Program-made: the position numbers and the translations under genes
Source: Microcaldota archaeon
GTDB taxonomy: Archaea > Micrarchaeota > Micrarchaeia > Micrarchaeales > Micrarchaeaceae
Length of the DNA stretch: 64,000 nucleotides
Direction: 5' to 3'
Assembly: GCA_028866715.1 (NCBI GenBank)
Contig: JAGWHO010000001.1
Span: forward strand, 124,001 to 188,000
Notes under the pieces: generated by a model
Told to the model about the DNA's origin: nothing
What the model saw: the letters and a program-made list of their open reading frames with translations, nothing else
The model's database searches: none
Shown: piece after piece, positions 31,985 to 40,518 of the stretch
How positions within the stretch are numbered: the first letter of the stretch is position 1
How the letters are laid out: each line of letters starts with the position of its first letter

Positions 31985-32308
31985 ATGGCAAAATCGGGTC
32001 AGATATATCCTCCGCACAAGCACGTGGTGCTCAAGCCCACATATAGAGTAGAGAACATAGTGGCAAAGGCAGAGCTCAATGTTGACCTCGACTTATACGG
32101 GCTGGCGAAGCTCTCGCATGATGTTGACTACGAGCCTGAGCAGTTCCCTGGTGCAATCTTCAAGGTTCATGAGCCAAAGGCAGCACTTCTTCTCTTCAAG
32201 AACGGAAAGATAATCTGCACGGGCGCAAGGACAAAGAAGGAGATAGAGAGGGCCATAGACCAGGCCGTCGATCTCGTCAACAAGTACCTGTCCGGAAAGG
32301 CGAAGTAG
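31985..32308 (+). CDS. tbp: Single-repeat TATA-binding protein (half-TBP)
   Basis: A 107-residue protein with one TBP repeat instead of the usual two. Residues about 20-102 match a repeat: 'VENIVAKAEL', 'DYEPEQFPGAIFKV', 'EPKAALLLFKNGKIICTGA', then the amphipathic helix 'KKEIERAIDQAVDLV'. The DNA-contact set is kept (Asn24 of NIVA, Phe54 and Phe59, Phe71, Thr79 in ICTGA). A 19-residue basic N-terminal extension precedes it, and a stop follows with no second repeat in any frame downstream. It could form a homodimer that mimics a full TBP saddle, or be a TBP-related factor beside a normal TBP encoded elsewhere. CTTATACT at 31952-31959 is a candidate TATA box. Confidence 0.85.
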   Translation: MAKSGQIYPPHKHVVLKPTYRVENIVAKAELNVDLDLYGLAKLSHDVDYEPEQFPGAIFKVHEPKAALLLFKNGKIICTGARTKKEIERAIDQAVDLVNKYLSGKAK

Positions 32309-32337
32309 GGTTCGTCAATTGCGTCAGAGGAATCGCA

Positions 32338-32450
32338 AGGTTTATATACCCTTTCTTCAAATACCATACCACGCAACTTTACGCGTATTCTGTAAACCTA
32401 TTCTCATCCACCCAGGCGTATGCTTTGCATACGCCTAATATTTATCCTTC
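32338..32450 (+). ncRNA. Possible small RNA or orphan transcription unit
   Basis: In the 206-base gap between TBP and TrmI a strong TATA (GGTTTATATACC at 32338-32349) has no open frame downstream on the plus strand. About 65 bases later lies a perfect 10-bp hairpin (AGGCGTATGC-TTT-GCATACGCCT, 32414-32436) followed by a pyrimidine-rich tail, as in a terminator. This could be a small non-coding RNA of about 70-90 bases. I cannot match it to a known family, and no C/D or H/ACA boxes are evident. Alternatively the hairpin ends the TBP mRNA. Confidence 0.3.
32414..32436 (+). terminator. Perfect 10-bp inverted repeat with 3-base loop
   Basis: AGGCGTATGC and GCATACGCCT pair perfectly around TTT and are followed by TATTTATCCTTCTTCT on the plus strand. 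It may be a terminator, a protein-binding palindrome or part of a small RNA. Confidence 0.4.
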
Positions 32451-32514
32451 TTCTAAAATTCTAACGACGACAAGGATCTTTGCTGTATTTTATGATTAGA
32501 GGCTTTGCCTACTG

Positions 32515-33081
32515 TTATTTCTGCGCAAATGCGAGATACGCGGTATGCCAGACTCCTTTAGTTGAGGGCCTTACCCCCTCTTTCCTTACCAGCATGTCCC
32601 TGATTATTACCTCAGCAACAAATATGTTGCTGAATTTGTATCGCTCTAACTTTGCTGTAAATGCCTTTACCTGCTCAATGTGCGGCAAATAACCTACGAT
32701 ATAGCCTCCAGGCTTGAGGGCCTTGTGTGCCTTGCTTACTACTTTGTCAGAATTAGGCATGTCAAGCGTTATTATGTCAACGTCCTTCTCGTATATCTTC
32801 TTTGAGATGTCCGCATTTCTTATCGTTAGATTGCTTAACTTCTCGTTCTCCTTGTTCTTCTCGGCTATTTTTATGAACTCAGGGCGCAGCTCATAGCTTG
32901 TTACCTGCTTAGCTACCCTTGCAAGCGATACCGCGAGCCAGCCGCTGCCTGTGCCAGCATCGACGCAGACGCTCTCTCTGTTCAGGCCGGTGTACGCCAT
33001 TATGACGCCGATGTCCTTCGGCAGAATCACCTGCGGGCCTCTCTTCAATCGCTTGTACGGCTGTGGGATAAACATGTTCAT
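32515..33081 (-). CDS. trmI: tRNA (adenine-N1)-methyltransferase, TrmI-like, short form
   Basis: A 188-residue class I SAM methyltransferase: 'VDAGTGSGWLAVSLA' (motif I), 'YELRPEF' and 'DIITLDMPN', with the TrmI signature 'LKRGPQVILPKDIGVIMAYTGL' at the N terminus. Archaeal TrmI makes m1A57/58 in the T loop. Full-length archaeal enzymes (about 250 residues) carry a 60-70-residue N-terminal beta domain before this motif; it is missing here. The ATG overlaps the topA stop by 4 bases. Its target T loop is the part interrupted in the tRNA-Pro of this window. Confidence 0.85.
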   Translation of the reverse strand: MNMFIPQPYKRLKRGPQVILPKDIGVIMAYTGLNRESVCVDAGTGSGWLAVSLARVAKQVTSYELRPEFIKIAEKNKENEKLSNLTIRNADISKKIYEKDVDIITLDMPNSDKVVSKAHKALKPGGYIVGYLPHIEQVKAFTAKLERYKFSNIFVAEVIIRDMLVRKEGVRPSTKGVWHTAYLAFAQK

Positions 33082-35258
33082 GTTGCTGCCTCTTTCTTCT
33101 TTGTAGTTTTCTTAACCTTTGGCTTCGCTGCTTTCGGCTCCTTCTTCGCGACAGCTTTCTTTGCTACAGCTTTCTTCGGCGCTGCCGCCTTCTGCCCTTC
33201 CAGCTCTGCCGCCTTTACCGCCTTTGCCTCCTGCTTCTTCTTCCATTCGGCATGGGTTATGCAGTTCATGTCAAGGTCCATCTCGAATACGCCTTTTGCC
33301 CTCCTTATCACCTTCACTATCGGCGTGTGACAGTGGGGGCATACGTTGCCTGTTGGGACGATCTTTGCGTTCTGCGGCAATGAATATGTAACTGTACACT
33401 TAGGGTAATTGGAGCACGCTGCAAAAGACTTTCCTATCCTCGACTTTCGCACTACCAGCTTGCCTCCGTCCTTCGGGCATGCACCTAGGACCTCCTCGCT
33501 GTCCTGAAGGCCTTTCTGCATCTCCTCGCCTATCTTTGCCTTGTTCTTGTCGAATATCTTGAGTGCCTCGAGGAGCAGGTCCTTGCCCTCCTTTATCACA
33601 TCGTCTTCTGATTTCTTGCCCTCAGATATTTTTTCCATGTCCTCTTCGAGCCTCTTGGTCGTGTCTTCGCTGACGATCATGTTCGCATAATCGTTTAGCG
33701 CCTTGTAGACGCTCATCCCAAAGTTCGTTGCCTTTATCGCAATGCCATCTATGTAGCCGCGCCTGAACAACGTGTCTATTATCGCAGCTCTTGTGGCCTT
33801 TGTGCCGAGGTTCTTCTTTTCAAGCTCTGACAAGAGCATGGCCTTGGAGTACCTTCTGGGCGGCTGCGTCTGGAACTCCTGTATGTACGGATCTGTTGCA
33901 GAGACCTTCTGGCCCTTCGTGAACTTCGGCAGCATCTTCTCGGCCATTGTGGCATAATCATAGAATTCAAGCCAGCCCCTCTCAGTTATCCTTGAGCCGT
34001 TGGCCGAGAATCTCTCTGCGCCTATCTTCGCTGTCACTTTCATCTTCGCTACCTTTGCGTAGCCGGCAAAACACGAAAGGAATCTCTTCGTTATCAGGTC
34101 ATAGACCCTCTCTTCCATCTGGGTGAGGGTCTTCGGCATCACGCCTGTCGGATATATTGCCGGATGCGCAGCATCTGATTTTATGCCCTCGTTAGGCCTG
34201 AACCTCTTCTCTTGTATAAGCCTGTTGGCTATTGGAGCGTATGCCGGGTTCTTGGCAAGCTCGCCTATTATCCTGCTGAGGCCCAAAGTAGGAGGAAGCT
34301 TCTGGGACGATGTCCTGGGATATGATATGTAAGCCTTCTCGTACAGCGATTGCGCTATCTGCAATGTCATAGATGGGTCTATGCGCAGTGCCCTGCTCGC
34401 TTCAAGCTGCAACGACGTTAGATCAAATGGAGGGTACGGCCTTACCATCTGCTCGTTCTCCTCTACGTCTTCTATGAATGCGTCTTTCAGATGCTTCTTT
34501 GTCTCTTCGAGTGCATCGTTGGCCATCTTCTGGTCGAACATGTCGCCCTTGACATTGCTGAATTCTGACTTGTCTACGATTACCGCCACTTTCCAGTAAT
34601 TCTTCGGCACGAAATTTGAGATGTCGATCTCGCGTTTTGCAAGGATTGCCAGAGTCGGGCCCTGCACCCTTCCGATGCTAAGAGGTCTTCTGAAGCTTGT
34701 TGCGGATATCGCGCTCGAGAGGGCCCTGCTCAGGTTTATGCCCCAGAGCCAGTCGAGCATGTGCCTCGCCTCGCCTGCATAGAAGTTGTTCAGGTCTATT
34801 GATTCAAGATGGGCATACGCGTTCTGAAGGTCTGGTATCGTAGTCGTTGAATACTTCATTCGCTGTGCCTTGTCGAGCTTCTTGAAGACAAACTTTATTA
34901 TGTTGGTGCCTATCACTGTTCCTTCTATGTCGTAGTCGCAGCCGTTTATCACCCTGTCGCACTTCGTTGCAAGCATCTGGAACACCTCCAGATACTTCTT
35001 CGTATAATCTGCCTTCGGGTTCTCTTCATATGATGCGACCCATTCCACGTCAAGGACAGGGTAACCGTGCTTCAGGCCCTTCTGCCTTACAGTGTAGATG
35101 TGGCCGACAGCAGCAGCAATGTAGAGCATGCCCTCGTTGCGCTGTATCTCGTAATAGCTTACGCCGTTGACGACCTGCCTCTTCTGCGTGTTCTGGCCCA
35201 AGGCTATGGCTAGCCTTAGAGCGACGCTAGGTTTCTCTGCTATGAGAAGCGTGTTCAT
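33078..35258 (-). CDS. topA: DNA topoisomerase I (type IA)
   Basis: A 726-residue type IA topoisomerase, relaxing negative supercoils. The TOPRIM domain begins 'MNTLLIAEKPSVALRLA' with 'DRVINGCDYDIEG', and the catalytic Tyr is Tyr313 in 'AYISYPRTSS'. 'SIGRVQGPTLAILAKREI' and 'GTKATRAAIIDTL' are further matches. The C-terminal part has cysteine clusters (near 594-620 and 640-675) as zinc ribbons for DNA binding, then a Lys/Ala-rich tail (about 60 residues). Operon with the short TrmI gene; the small membrane protein gene is upstream. Confidence 0.97.
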   Translation of the reverse strand: MNTLLIAEKPSVALRLAIALGQNTQKRQVVNGVSYYEIQRNEGMLYIAAAVGHIYTVRQKGLKHGYPVLDVEWVASYEENPKADYTKKYLEVFQMLATKCDRVINGCDYDIEGTVIGTNIIKFVFKKLDKAQRMKYSTTTIPDLQNAYAHLESIDLNNFYAGEARHMLDWLWGINLSRALSSAISATSFRRPLSIGRVQGPTLAILAKREIDISNFVPKNYWKVAVIVDKSEFSNVKGDMFDQKMANDALEETKKHLKDAFIEDVEENEQMVRPYPPFDLTSLQLEASRALRIDPSMTLQIAQSLYEKAYISYPRTSSQKLPPTLGLSRIIGELAKNPAYAPIANRLIQEKRFRPNEGIKSDAAHPAIYPTGVMPKTLTQMEERVYDLITKRFLSCFAGYAKVAKMKVTAKIGAERFSANGSRITERGWLEFYDYATMAEKMLPKFTKGQKVSATDPYIQEFQTQPPRRYSKAMLLSELEKKNLGTKATRAAIIDTLFRRGYIDGIAIKATNFGMSVYKALNDYANMIVSEDTTKRLEEDMEKISEGKKSEDDVIKEGKDLLLEALKIFDKNKAKIGEEMQKGLQDSEEVLGACPKDGGKLVVRKSRIGKSFAACSNYPKCTVTYSLPQNAKIVPTGNVCPHCHTPIVKVIRRAKGVFEMDLDMNCITHAEWKKKQEAKAVKAAELEGQKAAAPKKAVAKKAVAKKEPKAAKPKVKKTTKKKEAAT

Positions 35259-35270
35259 GAAACATCAGGA

Positions 35271-35534
35271 TTATCTGCGCTTTCTTGCGGCCTTTCCCCT
35301 TCTTGCAGGAGCCTTCCTTGCTATGTTTACTGTGTTAGCCTGCGCTGCAATCGTCTCGCGCTCCCTTGGCGTCTTCGATAGAAGCCAGGTGTTCGAAAAG
35401 CCGACTATGAGCGCTATCAATACGACTGCGTAGAAGATTAACGACGCACCAGAGTATATAAATGTGACTATCGCTATTATAACAAGAATCACTGTGAGCG
35501 CCGACATGGCGAACTCTTTCGACAACATTGCCAT
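35271..35534 (-). CDS. Small two-helix membrane protein
   Basis: An 87-residue protein with two hydrophobic segments (about residues 12-32 and 33-53) and a strongly basic C-terminal tail (Arg/Lys/Ala) that would face the cytoplasm and could contact nucleic acid. I do not recognise it. It lies upstream of topA on the same strand, 12 bases away, so co-transcription is likely. Confidence 0.6.
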   Translation of the reverse strand: MAMLSKEFAMSALTVILVIIAIVTFIYSGASLIFYAVVLIALIVGFSNTWLLSKTPRERETIAAQANTVNIARKAPARRGKAARKRR

Positions 35535-35554
35535 ATAATCATTGGTAGATTATC

Positions 35555-35911
35555 GTGAATATATACCCAATCATATTTATAACCCTTATTGCGGCCCTTA
35601 TAGCATCGTTATCGCAGCTCATGTACAAGAGAGGGTTAAGCAAACGGATCCATGGTGCTAGGGAACTGTTGAAGGTATTCAAGAACAGATGGATAATAGG
35701 CGGGATAGCAGGGTATCTCGTCGCTCTGGCAGTATACTTATATGCGCTCAATCAGGCTGCCCTCTCCATAGTGTATCCCACGTTCGCGAGCACCTTCATA
35801 TTCATAGCGTTGCTTTCCGCGATAGTGCTTAAGGAGAGGGTTAGTAGATTGAGGGCCTTGGGCATAGTAGTGATATTCGCAGGCATAGTCATAGTCGCTA
35901 TGACATTCTAG
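35555..35911 (+). CDS. SMR/EamA-type small multidrug-resistance-like transporter subunit 1
   Basis: A 118-residue protein with four membrane helices and the EamA/SMR pattern ('ASLSQLMYKRGL' in helix 1, 'SIVYPTFASTFIFIALLSAIVLKERVS' across helices 3-4, 'LGIVVIFAGIVIVAM' as helix 4). Starts with GTG at 35555. Followed by a second gene of the same type, as in paired SMR transporters such as EbrAB or in flippase pairs. Helix 1 lacks the usual SMR Glu; Gln is present instead. Confidence 0.7.
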   Translation: MNIYPIIFITLIAALIASLSQLMYKRGLSKRIHGARELLKVFKNRWIIGGIAGYLVALAVYLYALNQAALSIVYPTFASTFIFIALLSAIVLKERVSRLRALGIVVIFAGIVIVAMTF

Positions 35912-35919
35912 GTGTTTGG

Positions 35920-36252
35920 TTGGCTAGCTCGAAGATGAAGTACGTTGCCGTTCTCGTGCTTTCGACGCTACTGGGGGCTGTAGGGCAGCTGCTCTTCAAG
36001 GCGGGGCTCGCACAACAGTCCATGCTCATCCCATACCTAATAGCAGGGCTTGTGGCCTACATAGTCTCTACTGGCTTCTATTTCTTCATACTGAGCAGAG
36101 TGCACCTGAGCTGGGCGTACAGCCTCGGCGGCCTGAGCTACATCTTCACGGTCATATTCGCGAACTTCATACTCATGGAGAATGTGCCTATCTTAAGATG
36201 GGTTGGCGTAGTCGTCATTGCAGTAGGTGTGGCGTTTATAGGGCTGAGCTGA
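35920..36252 (+). CDS. SMR/EamA-type small multidrug-resistance-like transporter subunit 2
   Basis: A 110-residue four-helix protein with the same pattern as the gene before ('LLGAVGQLLFKAGLAQQ', 'AYSLGGLSYIFTVIFANFILMENVPILRWVGVVV'-type sequence). The gap to subunit 1 is 8 bases. The start is TTG 35920 or ATG 35935. The two probably make a heterodimeric transporter; the substrate may be a cationic compound or a lipid-linked sugar, as in ArnEF-like flippases. It ends against the convergent hypothetical gene. Confidence 0.7.
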   Translation: MASSKMKYVAVLVLSTLLGAVGQLLFKAGLAQQSMLIPYLIAGLVAYIVSTGFYFFILSRVHLSWAYSLGGLSYIFTVIFANFILMENVPILRWVGVVVIAVGVAFIGLS

Positions 36253-36852
36253 TCACTTCCTGAGCGTGATCATCTGGTCATGAAGCTGTCTCCTTAGCAT
36301 CATGGTCACCTCTTCGAGCAACGGGTCATTCACTATCGCATCGACAGATATCTGCGAGTCTGCACCCACTGAGGGTGCCTTGAACATGCACCTTACGGTT
36401 GCGCCGGCCGCCTCTCCAGCAAATTCGCGGTCCAATGGGCACGGCCCCTCAAGCCTTATCCTCTTCCCGTTTGCCGCGTCTTCGACATCATTGAACAGGC
36501 TGCTCGCGTTTGGGTGCCTCCTGCCTGTTTCCATTCCATTGTTTGCCGACTCGGCCTCCAGGAACATCGCGAGCGAGAACCCTGCCCCTTGGTTAATCTC
36601 AGGCCTTTCTCTCACCTTCTCGGCTATCAGCGCCACGTTTACGTTCCTGTCTGCGATTAGGCGGCCGATTATCGCTACGCCCTTCGAGATGTGGTCGTAC
36701 CCTGCGGCCCTTGACGGATACGCGATGCGCTCGAACGTGTTCAGGAAGTGCGTATGCTGTCCGAGCTGGAACTCCTCGTTGTATATGGCCTTCGCGTCCC
36801 TCAACTCTAAAGGCTGCCAGCTACGGCTCTGTTCCAGCTTTTTTGTAGTCAT
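36253..36852 (-). CDS. Hypothetical protein, about 199 residues
   Basis: I do not recognise it. It is soluble, with no signal peptide, membrane segment or cysteine cluster. Residues about 40-95 look helical ('GVAIIGRLIADRNVNVALIAEKV') and the C-terminal half looks beta-rich and then helical ('NDPLLEEVTMMLRRQLHDQM'). A minus-strand A/T-rich element at about 36895-36905 is a possible promoter. Start is ATG 36855 or 36852. Adjacent to the eS1 gene on the same strand. Confidence 0.55.
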   Translation of the reverse strand: MTTKKLEQSRSWQPLELRDAKAIYNEEFQLGQHTHFLNTFERIAYPSRAAGYDHISKGVAIIGRLIADRNVNVALIAEKVRERPEINQGAGFSLAMFLEAESANNGMETGRRHPNASSLFNDVEDAANGKRIRLEGPCPLDREFAGEAAGATVRCMFKAPSVGADSQISVDAIVNDPLLEEVTMMLRRQLHDQMITLRK

Positions 36853-36937
36853 CAAGTCGCCCCTTGAAAAATAAACAGAGAGGACTTACGCTGAATGCAT
36901 TTAAATTACTTTTGCAGCTGCAGAATTAGCGGAAGGC

Positions 36938-37507
36938 TTACTGCTCAACTTCAAGCTTTCGTACCTCGAGCTTGTTGAGCGGCGCGATATGCGAGAGCTT
37001 GCCTGCTATCTCGGCCTGGAATCTGCCTTCAATTATCGCGTTGATCGCGGCATCTGAATCGTTTGCCTTGAAGAACTCGCTTGTGAGCTGGTTCATCTCA
37101 GACCTTATGCCGAGTATCTTGCTGTGTGCCGTTCTTCCCTTCGTTATGGCGAGGAGCTTTATCACCATCTTGGTGCCGTTGCTTGTCGTTACCGGTTGTA
37201 CCGACGCGACTATGCTTCTGTACCTTCTTACCAACGATCGGATGTAGCTGTAGAGCTGCTGTATTGATACGATCTTCGTGTGCGCCGCTGTGCCCTCTAC
37301 GTCCGTTACCTTGAGCACAACGTTCGTATAAGCGTGATTGGGGTTCTTTGTCAGATGGTCGAGGCTCACGACTATGTTCCTGTTTATCGCGACCTTGTCC
37401 TCATTAGCTGGCATCTCGCCTACTAGCGCGTTGTTGAATGCCTTCGGCGCGTAAACGGAGTACCACTTCTTGAGCTTCCAGGTGTCTACCTTCTTTTGTA
37501 TTGCCAT
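36938..37507 (-). CDS. rps3ae: Ribosomal protein eS1 (S3Ae)
   Basis: A 189-residue eS1 of the small subunit: 'MAIQKKVDTWKLKKWYSVYAP' start, 'TNVVLKVTDVEGTAAHTKI' and the 'SYIRSLVRRYRSIVASVQPV' helix. Length agrees with archaeal members (about 190-200). It starts 4 bases after the uS15 stop, in the same ribosomal operon. Confidence 0.95.
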   Translation of the reverse strand: MAIQKKVDTWKLKKWYSVYAPKAFNNALVGEMPANEDKVAINRNIVVSLDHLTKNPNHAYTNVVLKVTDVEGTAAHTKIVSIQQLYSYIRSLVRRYRSIVASVQPVTTSNGTKMVIKLLAITKGRTAHSKILGIRSEMNQLTSEFFKANDSDAAINAIIEGRFQAEIAGKLSHIAPLNKLEVRKLEVEQ

Positions 37508-37511
37508 ATGA

Positions 37512-37973
37512 TCACGCTGCTCCCTTTATGATGAGCTCTGCCTGCTTAGGATCGTATCTCCATGTTGCAGGAAGCACTCCTTCTCGAATGTAATACTTTG
37601 TGAGCCTCCATATCTTTGCCTCTATCCTCATGAGCCTTACCCTGTTGTGGACATCCTGTCCGTTTGTTGAGAGATGGCTGTGAAGGTTCACTGCCTTCTT
37701 CATGAGCGTAAGCATGTCTGAAGGTATCTGTGTTGAGAGCTTCTTCTCCTTCAGGACCGTGACAAGCCTCTTGCCGAGCGCCTGCTTGACATATTGCACG
37801 CCGTGTTCCCTCTTGAGCTTCTCTCCTATCATCGCCGGGCTTATGCCCTGCTTTGCGTAGCCGATTATGAGCTCCTCTATCTGATTGTTGGAGAGCTGCG
37901 GCGCAGTAACCTCTGCCGGTACCGGCTTTACGGACTTAGCCTTGCCGTGCTTCTTTGAATGCATTCTTGCCAT
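37512..37973 (-). CDS. rps15: Ribosomal protein uS15
   Basis: A 153-residue archaeal-type uS15. The N-terminal basic extension ('MARMHSKKHGKAKS') and the 'IEELIIGYAKQGISPAMIG' helix are the archaeal/eukaryotic additions, and the conserved core ends in 'HNRVRLMRIEAKIWRLTKYYIREGVLP'-type sequence. Directly upstream of eS1 and downstream of ValRS. Confidence 0.95.
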   Translation of the reverse strand: MARMHSKKHGKAKSVKPVPAEVTAPQLSNNQIEELIIGYAKQGISPAMIGEKLKREHGVQYVKQALGKRLVTVLKEKKLSTQIPSDMLTLMKKAVNLHSHLSTNGQDVHNRVRLMRIEAKIWRLTKYYIREGVLPATWRYDPKQAELIIKGAA

Positions 37974-38004
37974 TGATTCACTTGCTTAAACCTACAAATA
38001 GGGT

Positions 38005-40437
38005 CTATACCTTGATACTTACAGAATAGACTCCTTGGGCAACCTCGACAGCCTGAGCTTTGCAGATCTGGGCTATCTCGCCCTTTGCGGCGATTGCTGC
38101 CTTATAATATTCTTCAGGAACATTTATATTAATTGATGGTATCTCCTTGTTTAGGGCTATCCTGGCGCTTGCCTTGGCCTTCCTGACCTCTGCTATTATC
38201 GTGTTCAGGAACGCGCCCACGTTCTCGTAGTCCTCGTCTATTATGTCGCTGTTGTAGACTATGCCGTTTATCGCATAATCTGGAGGCGCCTTCCTTTCCG
38301 TGTGCTTCGGGAACTCTGCAAGCGTTATGCTGATGTCTGAATTGAACATGGAATTGACCTCCTCGGTTATGTGCGGTATTATCGGAGTGAGGAGCTTCAG
38401 CGTGGTCATAAGCACATGGTGCAGCGTGAACACAGCGGCATGCCTGCTCTTTTCCATCTTCTTGTCTGTTGAATAGACCCTGTGCTTCACGTTCTCAAGG
38501 TAGTAATCGCAGAATTCGTGCCAGTAGAAGTTTATCACCGCGTTTGCGGCCTCGTAGAACGCGAACGTGTCATACGCGTTGTCCGCAAGCTTCGTTATGG
38601 TGTTGAGCCTGTTGAGTATCCATACGTCGAATATGCCCATGTCCTTGGACGGCTCTATCGTAGGCACTTTCTTGCCGTCGATAGCGGTCTTCACGAACGC
38701 GGCTGAGTTGAACAGCTTTATTATGAAGCTCTTCGCATAATCGAAGTCGTTGTAGAGTATGGGCTTGTCCTTCCCTATGGCGCTGCTCAGGGCCGCCCAC
38801 AGCCTTACAGGGCTCACAGGATATTTCTTGAGCAGCTCTTCAGGCGAGATGCCTGTGCCCTTGCTCTTGCTCATCCTCTTCCCGTCTGGCCTGAGCACCA
38901 TGCCATGGACAAGCATCTTCTCGAACGGCTTGTTGTCGGTAAGCGCCCATGACCTGAATATTGTGTAGAATGCCCATGTCCTCACTATCTCGGTTCCCTG
39001 GACGCGGAGATCCACAGGGAACGATCTCTTGAATAGCTCTTTGTTGTCGGGCCACCCGGTTATTACAAGCGGGGTTATCGACGAGTCGACCCAGACATCG
39101 CACGTTGCAGTCTCGCCTACTGCCTTTCCGCCGCATTTTGGGCACTTGTCTAATGGCGATCCCTCCAGTGCCGGGTTCACAGGCAGCTTTGCCTTCTCAG
39201 GCGCGATTATCTCCCCGCACTTCTCGCAGTACCAGAACGGTATAGGGGTCCCGAAGACCCTGTTTCTCGATATTATCCAGTCCCAGTCTATGAAATTGGC
39301 CCAGTCGATAAGATACTGCTTTGTGAATTCCGGGGTCCATCCTATGTCATTCGCTATGTCCTTTATCAGGCCGGCGAATTCCTTCACTTTTATGAACCAC
39401 TGCATAGAGGGTATGAGCTCTATCTCTGTGCCGCACCTGTCGTGCACCTTTACGCTGTGCGTTATCTTCTCAATCTTTACGACAGCGCCCGCTGCCTCAA
39501 GCGCCTTTACTATCTCAGGCCTTGCGTCGGATATCTTCATGCCGCTGAACTTGTCGGCGTTCGCAAGCCTTCCTCTCTGGTCTATCGCCTCTATGTACTT
39601 CAGCTTGTGCCTGTAGTACATCTCGCGGTCAACCTTATCGCCAAATGTGCAGACCATTTCTGCACCTGTTCCGAGCGCAGCATCGACATGGTCATCAGCT
39701 ATTATCTCCACATGCTGCCCGAACAGCGGCACGGCCACCTTCTTGCCGATTATATCCTTGTATCTGTCGTCATTGCCATTCACCGCGAGCGCGACGCACG
39801 CGTGCATGAGCTCCGGCCTTGTGGTTGCGATGGTTATGTGCTTCTTGGTGCCCACAACCTCAAAATTAACATGAACAAAATTTGTTTCCACGCTCTTTTC
39901 CTCTGTTTCTGCATGTGCAATTGCGCTCAAGCACCTGGTGCACCACTCTACAGGGCTCTTCTCCCTGTATATGAGCTTCTTGTCATGCATCATGAGCAAC
40001 GACAGCTGCACCTTGGCCCTGTACTCCGGTGTCATAGTTATGTATTCGTAGCGTTCATCGAACGAACAGCCAAGAAGCCGCATCTGGGCCTTCATTGCAG
40101 CCAGATTTTCATGCGCGATTTCGGAGCATCGCTTGTAGAATTCCTCGCGTGGGAGTGATATGCCGAATTTCGCCTCTGCCGCCTTCTCTGTTGGGAAGCC
40201 CTGGGTGTCCCAACCCTGCGGGTACAGGACATTGAAGCCCTTCATGCGCTTGTATCTTGCCATGAAGTCAACAAACGAGTAGCTTGACACGTGGCCCATG
40301 TGCAAAGTGCCTGACGTGAACGGCGGCGGCGAGTCTATCACGTATATTGGCTTCTCTGCGTCGTTCTCGTCGAAATTGGCTAGCTTGTGCTCTAGCCAAT
40401 ACCTGTTCCACCTCTCATCAACGCTGATGTCGTACAT
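38005..40437 (-). CDS. valS: Valyl-tRNA synthetase
   Basis: A class Ia synthetase of 810 residues. 'LHMGH' near the N terminus is the HIGH motif, 'KRMSKSKGTGISPEEL' the KMSKS loop, and CP1 editing ('TTRPELMHACVALAV') and zinc-binding cysteines ('WYCEKCGEIIAPEKAK', 'CPKCGGKA') are present. The PP-rich 'DSPPPFTSGTLHMGH' and 'DVWVDSSITPL' fix Val specificity over Ile. The start at 40437 (ATG) begins 'MYDISVDERWNRYW'; upstream in-frame codons have no conserved sequence. Archaeal-size enzyme without the bacterial C-terminal coiled coil. Confidence 0.97.
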   Translation of the reverse strand: MYDISVDERWNRYWLEHKLANFDENDAEKPIYVIDSPPPFTSGTLHMGHVSSYSFVDFMARYKRMKGFNVLYPQGWDTQGFPTEKAAEAKFGISLPREEFYKRCSEIAHENLAAMKAQMRLLGCSFDERYEYITMTPEYRAKVQLSLLMMHDKKLIYREKSPVEWCTRCLSAIAHAETEEKSVETNFVHVNFEVVGTKKHITIATTRPELMHACVALAVNGNDDRYKDIIGKKVAVPLFGQHVEIIADDHVDAALGTGAEMVCTFGDKVDREMYYRHKLKYIEAIDQRGRLANADKFSGMKISDARPEIVKALEAAGAVVKIEKITHSVKVHDRCGTEIELIPSMQWFIKVKEFAGLIKDIANDIGWTPEFTKQYLIDWANFIDWDWIISRNRVFGTPIPFWYCEKCGEIIAPEKAKLPVNPALEGSPLDKCPKCGGKAVGETATCDVWVDSSITPLVITGWPDNKELFKRSFPVDLRVQGTEIVRTWAFYTIFRSWALTDNKPFEKMLVHGMVLRPDGKRMSKSKGTGISPEELLKKYPVSPVRLWAALSSAIGKDKPILYNDFDYAKSFIIKLFNSAAFVKTAIDGKKVPTIEPSKDMGIFDVWILNRLNTITKLADNAYDTFAFYEAANAVINFYWHEFCDYYLENVKHRVYSTDKKMEKSRHAAVFTLHHVLMTTLKLLTPIIPHITEEVNSMFNSDISITLAEFPKHTERKAPPDYAINGIVYNSDIIDEDYENVGAFLNTIIAEVRKAKASARIALNKEIPSININVPEEYYKAAIAAKGEIAQICKAQAVEVAQGVYSVSIKV

Positions 40438-40518
40438 GCTAAGCAGCGATATGCATTGCCTTCGCAAAGCTAAATATCAGTATTATAAAAATAAAAGAAA
40501 AAGAAAAGATAAAAGCGA

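Noticed and set aside
32309-32514. A hidden second TBP repeat after a frameshift
   Set aside because: No frame in this gap shows the repeat motifs (NIVA, EPEQFPG, CTGA) after the TBP stop.
39442-40158. A 238-codon plus-strand frame inside valS
   Set aside because: Cys/His/Leu-rich composition of an antisense frame; ValRS on the other strand has all motifs intact.
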